From NCBI RefSeq assembly GCF_030811835.1, contig NZ_JAUSRO010000008.1, forward strand, positions 62,001-126,000: 64,000 nucleotides of DNA, written 5' to 3'. A model generated the notes under the pieces. The model ran no database searches, was not told the origin of the DNA, and saw only the letters and a list, made by a program, of their open reading frames with translations. The DNA comes from Variovorax ginsengisoli. Its GTDB lineage: Bacteria > Pseudomonadota > Gammaproteobacteria > Burkholderiales > Burkholderiaceae_C. The translations under genes were made by a program, and so were the position numbers. Shown here piece by piece: positions 55,100-64,000 of the stretch (position 1 is its first letter; each line of letters starts with the position of its first letter).

Positions 55100-55957
55100 T
55101 CAGTCCAGGTTCTTGCCGACGATGCGAATGAGAAACACGGCCACGATGTTGGCCAGCACCACGGCGAACAGCGCACCCGCGGACGCCACGCCCACGTCGA
55201 AGTTCATCAGCGACTGCTTGAAGATCAGGTAGGTCAGGTTGGTGCTCTCGTTGCCTGGCCCGCCATTGGTCGTGATGGCGATCTCGGCGAACACGCTCAG
55301 CAGGAAGATCATCTCGATCATGATCACCACCGCCATGGGCCGCCCCAGGTGCGGCACCGTGAGGTAGACGAAGCGCTGCACGGCGTTGGCACCGTCCATG
55401 CGTGCGGCTTCCATCTGCTCACGGTCGAGCGACTGCAGCGAGGTGATGAAGATCAGGCAGGCAAAGGGCAGCCACTGCCACGCCACCATGACGATGACGG
55501 AGAACAGCGGCAGGTCGGTCAGCCAGTCGACCGGCGTGGCGCCGAAGGCGCGCCACAGGTCGGCCAGCACGCCGTAGATCGGGTTCATCATCATGTGCTT
55601 CCACAGCAGCGCATTGACCGCCGGCATGACGAAGAACGGTGATATCAGCAACACCCGCACGATGCCGCGCCCCGGGAAGGGCTCGTTCACCAGCAGCGCC
55701 AGCAGCACGCCCAGCACGACGGTGATGCCGATGACGCTGCCGATGAGCAGCATCGTGTTCGACACCGCCGGCCAGAAGTCCGGGTCGGTGATGAAGTAGT
55801 GGAAGTTCTCCAGGCCGACGAACGGATGCGCGCCGGGCTGCATCAGGTTGTAGTTGACGAAGGCAAAGTACAACGTCATGAGCAGCGGCACGATCATCCA
55901 GACGACGAGCGTGAGCACGGCAGGCGCCATGAGCACCCGCGGCAGGAATCGGTTCAT
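55100..55957 (-). CDS. Polyol ABC transporter permease (first)
   Basis: The 285-residue MalF-class permease has six membrane helices and the EAA loop EQMEAARMDGANAVQRFVYL (about 190-209). Its gene starts with MNRFLPRVLMAPAVLTL. A partial dispersed repeat lies between it and the binding-protein gene. Confidence 0.93.
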   Translation of the reverse strand: MNRFLPRVLMAPAVLTLVVWMIVPLLMTLYFAFVNYNLMQPGAHPFVGLENFHYFITDPDFWPAVSNTMLLIGSVIGITVVLGVLLALLVNEPFPGRGIVRVLLISPFFVMPAVNALLWKHMMMNPIYGVLADLWRAFGATPVDWLTDLPLFSVIVMVAWQWLPFACLIFITSLQSLDREQMEAARMDGANAVQRFVYLTVPHLGRPMAVVIMIEMIFLLSVFAEIAITTNGGPGNESTNLTYLIFKQSLMNFDVGVASAGALFAVVLANIVAVFLIRIVGKNLD

Positions 55958-55988
55958 AGCTTGTTCCCAGGACGGTCGAGAGGAGACT

Positions 55989-56034
55989 CCAGGATTGCCG
56001 CGGCACCGGCTTCGCCGGGCCGCAGCCGGGGGGC
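55989..56034 (-). repeat. Dispersed intergenic repeat, 3' half copy E (inverted)
   Basis: Read leftward it has CGGCCCGGCGAAGCCGGTGCC and then CCTGG, matching the last third of copies A and C; the CACTTCGTGTCGC core is missing. It touches the stop codon of the binding-protein gene. Confidence 0.7.
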
Positions 56035-57342
56035 CTACTTGTAGTACCCGGCCTTCTTCATCTCGCGCTCGGCGGCGGTCTGCGAGGTCTTGAGCGCCTG
56101 GTCGACCGTGACCTTGCCCGACAGCGCCGCGCTCATCTGCTGGCCCACCGCCACGCCGATGGCCTGGAACTCGGGAATCGCCGCGTACTGCACACCGACG
56201 TATGGCGACTTGGGCAGCGTGCTGTCGGTGAGGTTGGCACTGTCGATGGCCTTCTTCTCTTCCTCGGCGAACTTCGCGACCTTCTGGAATTCAGGGTTGG
56301 CATAGGTCGACTTGCGCGTTCCCGTCGGCACCATGGCCCAGCCCTGCTCCTTGGCCACCAGCTGGATGTAGTCCTTGGACGTGGCCCACTTGACGAAAGT
56401 CTGTGCAGCGGCAGCCTTGGTGGAACTGGAGGGAATGGCCAGGTTCCAGGTCCACAGCCAGTTGGCACCCTTGGGCGTGACGGCCACCGGCGCTTGCGCA
56501 AAGGCGACCTTGTCGGCCACCTTCGACTGTTTCGGATCGCTGATGAAGGACGCCGCGATGGTTGCGTCCACCCACATGCCGCACTTGCCCTCGTTGAACA
56601 GCGCGAGGTTCTCGTTGAAGCTGTTGGCCGATGCGCCAGGCGGGCCGTAGTTCTTCATCAGGTCGACGTAGAAGCTGATCGCGTCTTTCCAGGGCTTGGT
56701 GTCGATCTGTGGCTTCCAGCCCATGTCGAACCACTGGCCGCCGTAGGTGTTGACCAGCGTGGTGAGGAAGGCCATGTTGTCGCCCCAGCCCGGCTTGCCG
56801 CGCAGGCACATGCCGTACACGCCGGCCTTCGGGTCGTGCATCTTGGCGGCCAGGTCCTTCACCTGCGTCCAGGTCGGCTGCGCAGGCATCTTGAAGCCAG
56901 CCTTGTCGGCCAGGTCCTTGCGGTACATGAGCATCGAGCTCTCGCCGTAGAAGGGCGCGGCGTAGAGCTTGCCTTCATTGGACAGGCCGGCGCGGATGGC
57001 GGGCAGCAGGTCGTCGACGTCGTAGGCGGCATCGGTCGCGATCGGCTGCAGCCAGCCCTTCTTCGACCAGATTGGCGCTTCGTACAGGCCGATGGTCATC
57101 ACGTCGAACTGGCCACCCTTGGTGGCGATGTCCGTGGTCACGCGCTGGCGCAAGGTGCCTTCTTCGAGCACCACCCACTTGAGCTTGATGTCCGGATAGG
57201 CCTTCTCGAAGAAGGGTGTGAGCTTCTGCATCTCGATCATGTGACCGTTGTTCACGGTCGCAATCACGAGTTCGGTCGCGGCATGTGCCAGGCCTGCGAC
57301 GGCGAGTGCGGCAACCAGGCCGGCTTGAACGAAACGCTTCAT
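56035..57342 (-). CDS. Polyol ABC transporter substrate-binding protein (MtlE/SmoE-like)
   Basis: Periplasmic binding protein of 435 residues with a Sec signal (residues 1-22, ending AHAA), extracellular solute-binding family 1. It has the sorbitol/mannitol-type features GEGTLRQRVTTDIATKGGQFDV-like block (here EEGTLRQRVTTDIATKGG) and CLRGKPGWGDNMA. First gene of the operon, with AAGGAGA before ATG 57342. It should deliver mannitol, sorbitol or arabitol to the permease pair. Confidence 0.92.
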   Translation of the reverse strand: MKRFVQAGLVAALAVAGLAHAATELVIATVNNGHMIEMQKLTPFFEKAYPDIKLKWVVLEEGTLRQRVTTDIATKGGQFDVMTIGLYEAPIWSKKGWLQPIATDAAYDVDDLLPAIRAGLSNEGKLYAAPFYGESSMLMYRKDLADKAGFKMPAQPTWTQVKDLAAKMHDPKAGVYGMCLRGKPGWGDNMAFLTTLVNTYGGQWFDMGWKPQIDTKPWKDAISFYVDLMKNYGPPGASANSFNENLALFNEGKCGMWVDATIAASFISDPKQSKVADKVAFAQAPVAVTPKGANWLWTWNLAIPSSSTKAAAAQTFVKWATSKDYIQLVAKEQGWAMVPTGTRKSTYANPEFQKVAKFAEEEKKAIDSANLTDSTLPKSPYVGVQYAAIPEFQAIGVAVGQQMSAALSGKVTVDQALKTSQTAAEREMKKAGYYK

Positions 57343-57450
57343 GAATGTCTCCTTGTCGTCAGCGACCACCGATCGCCGTGGCCGAATTCTGAAGACTCCT
57401 CGCGTCGCGTTTGGTACTCGCCCCAGCCACCTCGATACTTTCATGCACCG

Positions 57451-57481
57451 ATTGCCTAGTGGATTCCCTTATCGGGGCAAT
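57451..57481. promoter_or_regulatory. Inverted repeat in the polyol operon promoter region
   Basis: ATTGCC (57451-57456), 19 bases, GGCAAT (57476-57481), about 110-140 bases before the binding-protein start. It is a possible AraC-type regulator site; arms are short, so it could be chance. Confidence 0.35.
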
Positions 57482-57499
57482 TCAGCATGTAACCGAGCC

Positions 57500-57526
57500 A
57501 AAAAAAAAGGGTGGCCGAAGCCACCC
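57500..57526 (-). terminator. Rho-independent terminator of the tal-pgi unit
   Basis: Read leftward: GGGTGGC-TTCG-GCCACCC, a perfect 7-bp stem with a stable TTCG loop, then nine T. It lies 24 bases after the pgi stop and insulates the polyol operon. Confidence 0.97.
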
Positions 57527-57549
57527 CGTTGGTTGCGCGTACCGACGAA

Positions 57550-59088
57550 TCAGCGTGGACGCAGGCGTTCCAGCAAGCCCGCCGTCGACCCATCGAGCCC
57601 GGCCACATCGCCCGAGGCCAACCGCGGCTCGATGTCGCGGGCCAGCACCTTGCCCAACTCCACGCCCCACTGGTCGAAGCTGTTGATGCCCCACACCGCA
57701 CCGCTGGTGAACACGCGATGCTCATACAGGGCCAGGAAGGCGCCGAGCACCTCGGGCGTGAGTTTTTCGAAGACAAAGAACGTGCTCGGCCGGTTGCCCG
57801 GAAAGTTCTTGTGCCCGCCCGCATCGGCTTGGCCGACCATGAGCGCCTGCGCCTGGGCCAGTGCATTGGCCAGCAGTTTGGTGTGATGGCCTTCCAGCTG
57901 GTGGGTGGCGTCCCGCACCGCGACGAATTCCAGCGGCGTGACGTCGGTGCCCTGGTGCAGCATCTGGAAGTACGCATGCTGGCCGTTGGTCCCCGGCTCG
58001 CCCCACAGCACCGGCGACGTGCCGAAAGCCAGCGGCTTGCCGTTCGCGCCGACCTGCTTGCCATTGCTCTCCATCTCCAGTTGCTGCAGGTAGGCCGGCA
58101 CGCGCTTCAGGGCGCTGTGGTACGGCGCAATGCTGCGCGTGGTGAAGCCATGGAAATTGCGATACCAGACGTCGAGCAGGCCCAGGCGCACCGGCAGGTT
58201 CTGCGCGAGCGGCGCGGTGCGAAAGTGTTCGTCCATGGCATGGGCGCCAGCGAGAAAGGCCCGAAAGCCCTCGGCGCCGATGGCCAGCGCAATCGGCAGG
58301 CCAATCGCCGACCAGAGCGAATAGCGCCCGCCCACCCAGTCCCAGAAACCGAAGGTCTTGTCGATGCCGAAGGCGTGCGCGGCCTCCACGTTGGTCGTCA
58401 GCGCCGCGAAGTGGCGCGCGATGTCGGTGCCACCGGACTGCGCGAACCAGCGCTTGGCCGACTGCGCGTTGGTCATGGTCTCGGCGGTCGTGAAAGTCTT
58501 CGAGGCGATCAGGAACAGCGTGTGTTCGGGCGCCAGCCCCTTGAGCACGCCGGCGAGTTCATGGCCGTCGACGTTGGAGACGAAGTGAAAGCGCTTGCCC
58601 GGTGCCACGAAATCGCCGAGCGCGAGCACCGCCATCTGCGGGCCGAGGTCGGAGCCACCGATGCCGATGTTGACCACGTCGGTGATGGTGTGGTCGCCAC
58701 GCACCGCCTCGGCGTACGCCAGCATTGCGTCGAGCGTTTCATGCACCTGGGCGAGCTCGGCGCGGCGCGGCGTGTCGGCATCGGCCGGCGCACGCAGCAG
58801 CCAGTGCATCACGGCACGGTCTTCGGTGTTGTTGATGTGCTCGCCCGCGAACATGGCAGCCCGGTGCGCCTCGAGCCCCGTTTCGCGGGCCAGGGCCAGC
58901 AGCAGGTCTTCGCTCTGGGCATCGATCAGGTTCTTCGAGAGGTCGGCGAAGAGGTGCGGCGCCGACTGGCTGAAGCGCTCAAAGCGGCCAGCGTCAGCCG
59001 CGAAGGCCCGGCGCACGTCGAAGTTGCTGCCCGCGTTGTCGTAGTGGTCCTGGAGTTGCCGCCAGGCCGACGTGCGGTCGCAACTCAC
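57550..59088 (-). CDS. pgi: Glucose-6-phosphate isomerase
   Basis: Interconverts glucose 6-phosphate and fructose 6-phosphate in the cytoplasm. The 512-residue protein has [13 protein letters not shown] (about 144-156), [15 protein letters not shown] (about 255-269) and GVELGKVLA near the C-terminus, the three PGI signatures, plus the catalytic Glu in [16 protein letters not shown] 59088 overlaps the tal stop by three bases (GTGA), so the genes are coupled. It links fructose from polyol breakdown to glucose 6-phosphate and the Zwf step. Confidence 0.96.
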   Translation of the reverse strand: MSCDRTSAWRQLQDHYDNAGSNFDVRRAFAADAGRFERFSQSAPHLFADLSKNLIDAQSEDLLLALARETGLEAHRAAMFAGEHINNTEDRAVMHWLLRAPADADTPRRAELAQVHETLDAMLAYAEAVRGDHTITDVVNIGIGGSDLGPQMAVLALGDFVAPGKRFHFVSNVDGHELAGVLKGLAPEHTLFLIASKTFTTAETMTNAQSAKRWFAQSGGTDIARHFAALTTNVEAAHAFGIDKTFGFWDWVGGRYSLWSAIGLPIALAIGAEGFRAFLAGAHAMDEHFRTAPLAQNLPVRLGLLDVWYRNFHGFTTRSIAPYHSALKRVPAYLQQLEMESNGKQVGANGKPLAFGTSPVLWGEPGTNGQHAYFQMLHQGTDVTPLEFVAVRDATHQLEGHHTKLLANALAQAQALMVGQADAGGHKNFPGNRPSTFFVFEKLTPEVLGAFLALYEHRVFTSGAVWGINSFDQWGVELGKVLARDIEPRLASGDVAGLDGSTAGLLERLRPR

Positions 59089-60035
59089 ACGGACTCCATC
59101 AGCTTCTCGAGCTTGACCGCGTCGGCGGCGAAGGCACGGATGCCCTCGGCCAGCTTTTCGGTGGACATGGCGTCATCGTTGAGCGCAAAACGGAAGCCCG
59201 GTTCGTCCAGCTCGACCTTGTCGACTTTCTTTGCAGCCGAGGCGTTCGGGTCCAGCACGCGGCTCAGCGGCGCATCGCTGGCAGCGAGTTCGGCCAACAG
59301 GTCGGGGCTGATGGTGAGCAGGTCGCAACCCGCCAGAGCGGCGATCTGACCCACGTTGCGGAAGCTCGCGCCCATCACTTCGGTGGCGATGCCGTTCTGC
59401 TTGTAGTAGTCGTAGATTTCACGCACCGACTTCACACCGGGGTCGTTCGCGCCGGCGTTGGCAGCTTCGTCCCACTTGGCGCCCTCGGACTTCTTGTACC
59501 AGTCGTAGATGCGGCCCACGAAGGGCGAGATCAGCTTGACGCCCGCATTGCCGCAGGCCACGGCCTGCGCAAACGAGAACAACAGCGTGAGGTTGGTATG
59601 AATACCTTTTTGCTCAAGCTGACGTGCAGCCTGGATGCCTTCCCAGGTCGAGGCGATCTTGATGAGGACGCGCTTTTCAGGGTCGATGCCCTCGGCGCGA
59701 TAGAGCGCGACGATGCGGTCCGCGCGCGCCACGGTGGCAGCGGTGTCGAAGCTCAGGCGTGCGTCCACTTCAGTGGACACACGGCCGGGAATGATCGACA
59801 GGATCTCGGTGCCGAAACGCACCAGCAGGCGGTCGATGACCTCGTCGACGGGCTTGCCCTTGTGCTTTTTCACACCGTCGTCGAGCAGCGGCCGGTAGTC
59901 CGGCTTCTGCACGGCTTTCAGGATCAACGACGGATTGGTCGTCGCATCCTGCGGCTTGAACTGCGCGAGTTGACGGAAGTCGCCGGTGTCGGCAACCACG
60001 GTGGTCCATTGGCGGAGGGCGTCGAGTTGGTTCAT
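59085..60035 (-). CDS. tal: Transaldolase
   Basis: The 316-residue class I transaldolase moves a dihydroxyacetone unit between sugar phosphates in the pentose phosphate pathway. The Schiff-base Lys lies in [15 protein letters not shown] (about 131), with DATTNPSLI near the start and SFAQAVACG in the middle. ATG 60035 is the family start. It precedes pgi in a two-gene unit and would process the xylulose 5-phosphate made by XylB. Confidence 0.96.
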   Translation of the reverse strand: MNQLDALRQWTTVVADTGDFRQLAQFKPQDATTNPSLILKAVQKPDYRPLLDDGVKKHKGKPVDEVIDRLLVRFGTEILSIIPGRVSTEVDARLSFDTAATVARADRIVALYRAEGIDPEKRVLIKIASTWEGIQAARQLEQKGIHTNLTLLFSFAQAVACGNAGVKLISPFVGRIYDWYKKSEGAKWDEAANAGANDPGVKSVREIYDYYKQNGIATEVMGASFRNVGQIAALAGCDLLTISPDLLAELAASDAPLSRVLDPNASAAKKVDKVELDEPGFRFALNDDAMSTEKLAEGIRAFAADAVKLEKLMESV

Positions 60036-60145
60036 GGGAACATTATCTCGCCGGGAAACTACAAAACGTGTGGTCTCTGACTGACGGGCCTTGTGGGGCA
60101 GGGTCGCTAAGCTGGCGTTTTGAACGCCGTTCGGAGGACCTTCCC

Positions 60146-60832
60146 ATGCCATCTCGCTTTCAGCGTGCCGCCCCGCCCGCTTCGCCTGCACCGCAACACC
60201 CCTTCGACGACCATGCCCGCAGTGCATCCATCGGCACGTTGGCGACGGCGTTCTGCATCGGCGGTGCGCTCACCCTGGTGGCGCTGGGCAGCGTGCGGAC
60301 TGCCCGCGCACAGGGCAACGCCGGCCCTGCGGATGGCGCGCCGCTGATGCGCGCGCCATTGCAGGTGGTGGCGCCGGTCGACCTGAAGCGCTATGCCGGC
60401 ATGTGGCACGAACAGGCACGGCTGCCCAACCGTTTCCAGGACAAGTGCACCGGCCCGGTCTCGGCCAACTACACGCCGCTGCCGGATGGAACCATCGAGG
60501 TGCGCAACCGCTGCATCCGTTCGGATGGGACCTTCAGCGAATCGGTGGGTCAGGCGCGCACCGTTCGCGTGGCCGGCCAGCCCGGCGCGGGCCGGCTGGA
60601 GGTGCGCTTTGCACCCGCCTGGCTGAGCTGGCTGCCGCTGGTGTGGGGCGACTACTGGATCCTCCGGCTGGACCGCGACTACGAGGTGGCGCTGGTCGGC
60701 ACGCCGAACCGAGACTACCTCTGGGTCCTCTCGCGCGATCCGGTGCTCGACGAACGCCGCCTGGGGCTGGAGCTGGACTACGCGCGCAGCCTGGGCTTCG
60801 ACATCGACAAGGTCATGCTGACCGGCCGATAG
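60146..60832 (+). CDS. Lipocalin family protein (Blc-like)
   Basis: The 228-residue protein has a hydrophobic segment (about residues 33-52) ending in TARAQ that should export it, and a lipocalin domain with the hallmark [14 protein letters not shown] (about 84-97). Unlike E. coli Blc it has no lipobox Cys, and its N-terminus before the membrane segment is 30 residues long. It probably binds a fatty acid or lysophospholipid in the envelope. GGAGG stands 9 bases before ATG 60146. Its 3' end overlaps the HAD gene by 20 bases. Confidence 0.88.
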   Translation: MPSRFQRAAPPASPAPQHPFDDHARSASIGTLATAFCIGGALTLVALGSVRTARAQGNAGPADGAPLMRAPLQVVAPVDLKRYAGMWHEQARLPNRFQDKCTGPVSANYTPLPDGTIEVRNRCIRSDGTFSESVGQARTVRVAGQPGAGRLEVRFAPAWLSWLPLVWGDYWILRLDRDYEVALVGTPNRDYLWVLSRDPVLDERRLGLELDYARSLGFDIDKVMLTGR

Positions 60833-61457
60833 GATCGATCGTCACGTAGCGCGCGAGCTGCGTGGGTAACGAGGGCGGATGGGTGCAGTGGATGGCGTGC
60901 CATCCCGACCCGCGTGCTGCCTCGACGTTGGCCGGCACATCGTCGATGAACACGGTGTCTTCGGGCACCAGCCCGTAGCGCACCTCCATCAGTTCGTATA
61001 TCTCGCGGTCGGGTTTGATGTATTTCACGTCGCCCGAGAAGACGCCGCCATCGAAGCGCTGCATGAAGCCATGCAGCCGCTCGAGGTCGCGCGCATAGGG
61101 CGCAGGCATGTTCGACAGGTAATAGATGCGCAGGTCGGCCCCGGCATCGCGCTGCGCGAACAGTTGCTCGAGCAAGGCGACGGTCTCCGGAATGGGCGCC
61201 AGACGCTCGCCCAGCGTGCCGAGCATGTCCTGCAACGGCGCCATCGGCAGCGTCAGCCGGGCGGCCAGCCGCTCCAGCGTGTGATCGAGCGAGCACACTC
61301 CCCCGTCGAACGCCTTCCAGTCGGCATGGTGGAACATTGAGCGCGCCAGCGCCGCACCGCTCTGCGCGTCCGGCGCATGAGCCGGCAGATGCTGCTGCAG
61401 GAGCTGTGCAGGCTCCCATGCGAAGACGATGGCACCCAGATCGAAAACAACATTCAT
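60813..61457 (-). CDS. HAD-IA family hydrolase/phosphatase
   Basis: The 214-residue HAD protein resembles alpha-D-glucose-1-phosphate phosphatase YihX. Motif I is FDLGAIVF, where the usual second Asp is replaced by Gly as in YihX-like FDLGNVL. Motif II is YYLSNMP, motif III Lys in SGDVKYIKPDREIY, motif IV VFIDDVPANVEAAR. Substrate is uncertain, a sugar phosphate being likely from its neighbours. ATG 61457 is preferred; ATG 61463 would add two residues. Confidence 0.88.
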   Translation of the reverse strand: MNVVFDLGAIVFAWEPAQLLQQHLPAHAPDAQSGAALARSMFHHADWKAFDGGVCSLDHTLERLAARLTLPMAPLQDMLGTLGERLAPIPETVALLEQLFAQRDAGADLRIYYLSNMPAPYARDLERLHGFMQRFDGGVFSGDVKYIKPDREIYELMEVRYGLVPEDTVFIDDVPANVEAARGSGWHAIHCTHPPSLPTQLARYVTIDPIGRSA

Positions 61458-61579
61458 CCACATATTGTTTCACGGCACAGCCGTACCCCCAGCGGCGTGA
61501 CAGGGCGCAACACCGTATCGCTACCATGGGCGCCGAGGGCTTATCCTCGGCATCCAACCCATCACGGATCTTCCTTTCC

Positions 61580-63049
61580 ATGAGTTTCGACCTCGTTCTC
61601 TTCGGCGGCACCGGCGACCTCGCATGGCGCAAGCTGATGCCCGCACTGTTTCAAGCCTTCCGCCACGGCAGCCTGCCCGAAGGCGGCCGCATCATCGGTG
61701 TGGCGCGAGACGACAACCTCGACGACGACAAGTACCGCGCGCTGATCCAGTCGCGCTTCGACGCGGTCGAGGGTGCCAAACGGCCGAACCCCGAGGAATT
61801 CAAGAAGTTCGCCTCGATGCTGCACTACCTGCGCATGGACCTTTCCAAGCCGCAGGACTATGCCGCGCTGGCCGAACTGCTGAACGCGCGCAATGCCGAC
61901 ACGGTGGTCATGTACGTGGCCACAGCACCCAACCTGTTCACCCAGGTGGTCGAGCAGATCGCCGCGGCCGGGCTCAACACGCCGCGCACGCGCATCGTGC
62001 TGGAAAAGCCGCTGGGCCACGACTTGGCGTCGAACCGCGCCATCAACGAGGCGGTGGGCAAGGTACTCGACGAAAAGCAGGTCTTTCGCATCGACCACTA
62101 TCTGGGCAAGCCCTCGGTGCAGAACCTGTTCGCCATGCGCTTTGGCAACGCGCTGTTCGAACCGATCTGGCGCCGCGAGCACATCGCCAACATCCAGATC
62201 ACGATCGCCGAAGACCTGGGCGTGGAGAAGCGTGGCGCCTTCTACGACCAGACCGGCGCGCTGCGTGACATGGTGCAGAACCATGCGCTGCAGCTGGTCT
62301 GCGCCATCGCGATGGAGCCGCCGATCAATGCCCATGCCGATGCGCTGCGCGACGAAAAGCTCAAGGTGCTGCGGTCGCTCAAGCCCTGGACGCCCGAGAC
62401 GCTGGGGCTGCACGCCGTGCGCGGCCAGTACACCTCCGGCACGGCCTACGGCGAACGTGTACCGGGCTACAAGGACGAAGCGGGCATCGACCCGCAGAGC
62501 CGCACCGAGACCTTCGTGGCGCTGCGCGCCGAGATCGCCAACTGGCGCTGGGCCGGCGTGCCGTTCTACATCCGCACCGGCAAGCGCCTGGCCTCGCGGG
62601 ACGCGCGCATCGAGATCAACTTCCGCCCGACGCCGCATGCGATCTTCCGCGCACCTGCCGGCGCGGTGAACAAGCTGGTGATCAACCTGCAGCCCAAGGA
62701 CGGCCTGGAACTGCACCTTCTCGCGCAGGCGCAGAACAACCGCAAGCGATCCGTCGGCGACGCCGTGCAACCGCTGGCGCCCGTGCAACTGGACCTCGAC
62801 TTCGACAAGCGCTTCGGCAGCGAACGTGTGGGCGCGTACGAGCGCCTGCTGCTGGACGTCATCGACGGGCGCCTGAACCTCTTCGTGCGCAGCGATGAGC
62901 AGGAAGAAGCCTGGCGCTGGGTCGAGCCGCTGATCGACAGCTGGGCCACCGACGGTGGCCCGCGTCCCTATGCCGCCGGCACGTGGGGCCCGAGCGCGTC
63001 GAGTGCAATGATCGCGCGCGACGGCTTCGCCTGGGGCGAGGAGCAGTAG
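61580..63049 (+). CDS. zwf: Glucose-6-phosphate 1-dehydrogenase
   Basis: First enzyme of the oxidative pentose phosphate and Entner-Doudoroff routes. The 489-residue protein has GGTGDLAWRKLMPALF near the N-terminus, the active-site motif RIDHYLGKPSVQNL (about 171-184) and EKPLGHD. ATG 61580 is the family start; the open frame upstream is not coding. It is transcribed away from the HAD gene (122-base gap). No edd/eda or gnd genes are in the window. Confidence 0.96.
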   Translation: MSFDLVLFGGTGDLAWRKLMPALFQAFRHGSLPEGGRIIGVARDDNLDDDKYRALIQSRFDAVEGAKRPNPEEFKKFASMLHYLRMDLSKPQDYAALAELLNARNADTVVMYVATAPNLFTQVVEQIAAAGLNTPRTRIVLEKPLGHDLASNRAINEAVGKVLDEKQVFRIDHYLGKPSVQNLFAMRFGNALFEPIWRREHIANIQITIAEDLGVEKRGAFYDQTGALRDMVQNHALQLVCAIAMEPPINAHADALRDEKLKVLRSLKPWTPETLGLHAVRGQYTSGTAYGERVPGYKDEAGIDPQSRTETFVALRAEIANWRWAGVPFYIRTGKRLASRDARIEINFRPTPHAIFRAPAGAVNKLVINLQPKDGLELHLLAQAQNNRKRSVGDAVQPLAPVQLDLDFDKRFGSERVGAYERLLLDVIDGRLNLFVRSDEQEEAWRWVEPLIDSWATDGGPRPYAAGTWGPSASSAMIARDGFAWGEEQ

Positions 63050-63059
63050 CTCTCGCCCC

Positions 63060-64000
63060 TCAGATCCGGCCTTCTTCCACCGCGTGGCAAGCCACCTTCA
63101 CGCCGCGCAGCATCTGCAGCGGCGGACGTTCGGCCTTGCAGCGTGCGTTGGCGTGCGGGCAGCGCGGGTGAAAGGTGCAGCCGGTGGGCGGGTTCAGCGG
63201 ATTGGGCACCTCACCCTGCACCGGCGTGCGCTGGCGGCCGGTGTGCTTCATCTGCGGAATCGCGTCGAGCAGCATGCGCGTGTACGGGTGCTGCGGCGCG
63301 GCAAAGAGCTTGTGCTTGTCGGCCACCTCGACCAGGCGGCCCAGGTACATCACACCCACCTCGTCGGCCACGTGACGCACCACGGCCAGGTTGTGCGAGA
63401 TGAAAAGATAGGTCAGGCCCTGCTGGCGTTGCAGGTCCTTCATGATGTTGAGCACCTGTGCCTGGACGCTCACGTCGAGCGCCGAGGTCGGTTCATCGCA
63501 GACCAGGAATTCAGGCTGCGTGGCGAGTGCCCGCGCGATGGAAATGCGCTGGCGCTGGCCGCCCGAGAACTGGTGCGGGTACTTCGACATGTCCAGCGGG
63601 CTCAGGCCGACCGACTGCAGCAGCTCCCCCACGCGCTGCTTGAGCGCCGGGCCAGCCTGCAGGATGCCGTGTTCGCGCAAGGGCTCGCCGATGATGTCTT
63701 CCACGATCCAGCGCGGGTTCAGGCTCGCATACGGGTCCTGGAAGATCATCTGGATGCGGCGGCGCAACGTGCGTCCGGCCGGCGTCTTGAACTCGGCATG
63801 CGCCTGGCGGTTGTCGAAGAGCATGTCGCCGCGCGTGGGCGAGTACAGCCCCACCATCAGGCGCGCGACCGTGCTCTTGCCGCACCCGGATTCGCCCACC
63901 AGCGCCAGCGTCTTGCCGCGCTGGATCTCGAAGCTCACGCCGTCCACGGCGTTGAGCAACTGGCGCGGCTTGCGCTCCAGCACCCGGTTGAGCCAGGGCG
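63060..64000 (-). CDS. Dipeptide/oligopeptide ABC transporter ATP-binding protein (DppF/OppF-like), cut by the right edge
   Basis: At least 313 residues, running past the right edge with no start seen; the first visible residues, PWLNRVLERKP, are typical of the region before the ATPase core. It has Walker A GESGCGKST, signature FSGGQRQRISIA, Walker B FLVCDEPTSALD, and the C-terminal four-Cys-like oligopeptide-ABC tail (GCTFHPRCPHANARC). Peptide or nickel uptake are both possible for this class. Companion genes would lie beyond the edge. Confidence 0.93.
   Translation of the reverse strand, partial: PWLNRVLERKPRQLLNAVDGVSFEIQRGKTLALVGESGCGKSTVARLMVGLYSPTRGDMLFDNRQAHAEFKTPAGRTLRRRIQMIFQDPYASLNPRWIVEDIIGEPLREHGILQAGPALKQRVGELLQSVGLSPLDMSKYPHQFSGGQRQRISIARALATQPEFLVCDEPTSALDVSVQAQVLNIMKDLQRQQGLTYLFISHNLAVVRHVADEVGVMYLGRLVEVADKHKLFAAPQHPYTRMLLDAIPQMKHTGRQRTPVQGEVPNPLNPPTGCTFHPRCPHANARCKAERPPLQMLRGVKVACHAVEEGRI

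Overview
The window is a piece of GC-rich proteobacterial chromosome. Codon use, gene content (an FNT-nirD-nirB cluster with a fused phosphatase/kinase, a MoxR-DUF58-VWA set, a single LolC/E permease, MXKDX-repeat protein) and protein sequences all point to the Comamonadaceae in the Burkholderiales, most like Variovorax; the genus is an inference. I see no rRNA, tRNA, CRISPR array, insertion sequence or prophage. About 63 protein genes fill roughly 95% of the sequence.

Layout. 0-18 kb is mostly housekeeping and accessory: a TctB subunit at the left edge, a spermidine-synthase-like methyltransferase and a hypoxanthine/uracil-DNA glycosylase, a TatD nuclease, a PDZ-less HtrA-type protease, a MoxR/DUF58/VWA operon, an SDR, a D-amino-acid deaminase-like PLP enzyme, lolCD, recJ, and a quinone reductase divergent from a LysR regulator. 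18-35 kb is a nitrogen-assimilation block. It holds a very large sensor in which an NCS1 nucleobase-type permease is fused to a histidine kinase and receiver, its LuxR-type partner, the divergent urease operon ureA-J-B-C-(GNAT)-E-F-G, and, read leftward, nirB-nirD-FNT transporter-PP2C/kinase. Sequences resembling sigma-54 promoters stand before both ureA and nirB, and an NtrC-like dyad lies between the NCS1 sensor and ureA, so the block is probably under general nitrogen control.

35-45 kb has a CLC chloride channel, a DUF5655/PD-(D/E)XK protein, a frameshifted ribbon-helix-helix gene with a 16-bp palindrome before it, groESL under both a sigma-32-like promoter and a perfect CIRCE element, a glutathione S-transferase and a WYL regulator. 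43-48 kb holds a two-component system divergent from a cytochrome b561, a SUOX-fold molybdoenzyme, a secreted methionine-rich MXKDX-repeat protein and an exported MsrA. Together these look like an envelope methionine-oxidation (reactive chlorine) defence module.

48-57 kb is a polyol operon (binding protein, two permeases, ATPase, mannitol-type dehydrogenase, SDR polyol dehydrogenase, AraC regulator, xylulokinase), taking mannitol, sorbitol or arabitol to fructose or xylulose 5-phosphate. 57-63 kb supplies the next steps: tal, pgi and zwf, with a lipocalin and a HAD phosphatase between them. A dipeptide-type ABC ATPase runs off the right edge. A dispersed repeat of about 95 bp occurs in five full or partial copies, four of them inside operons.
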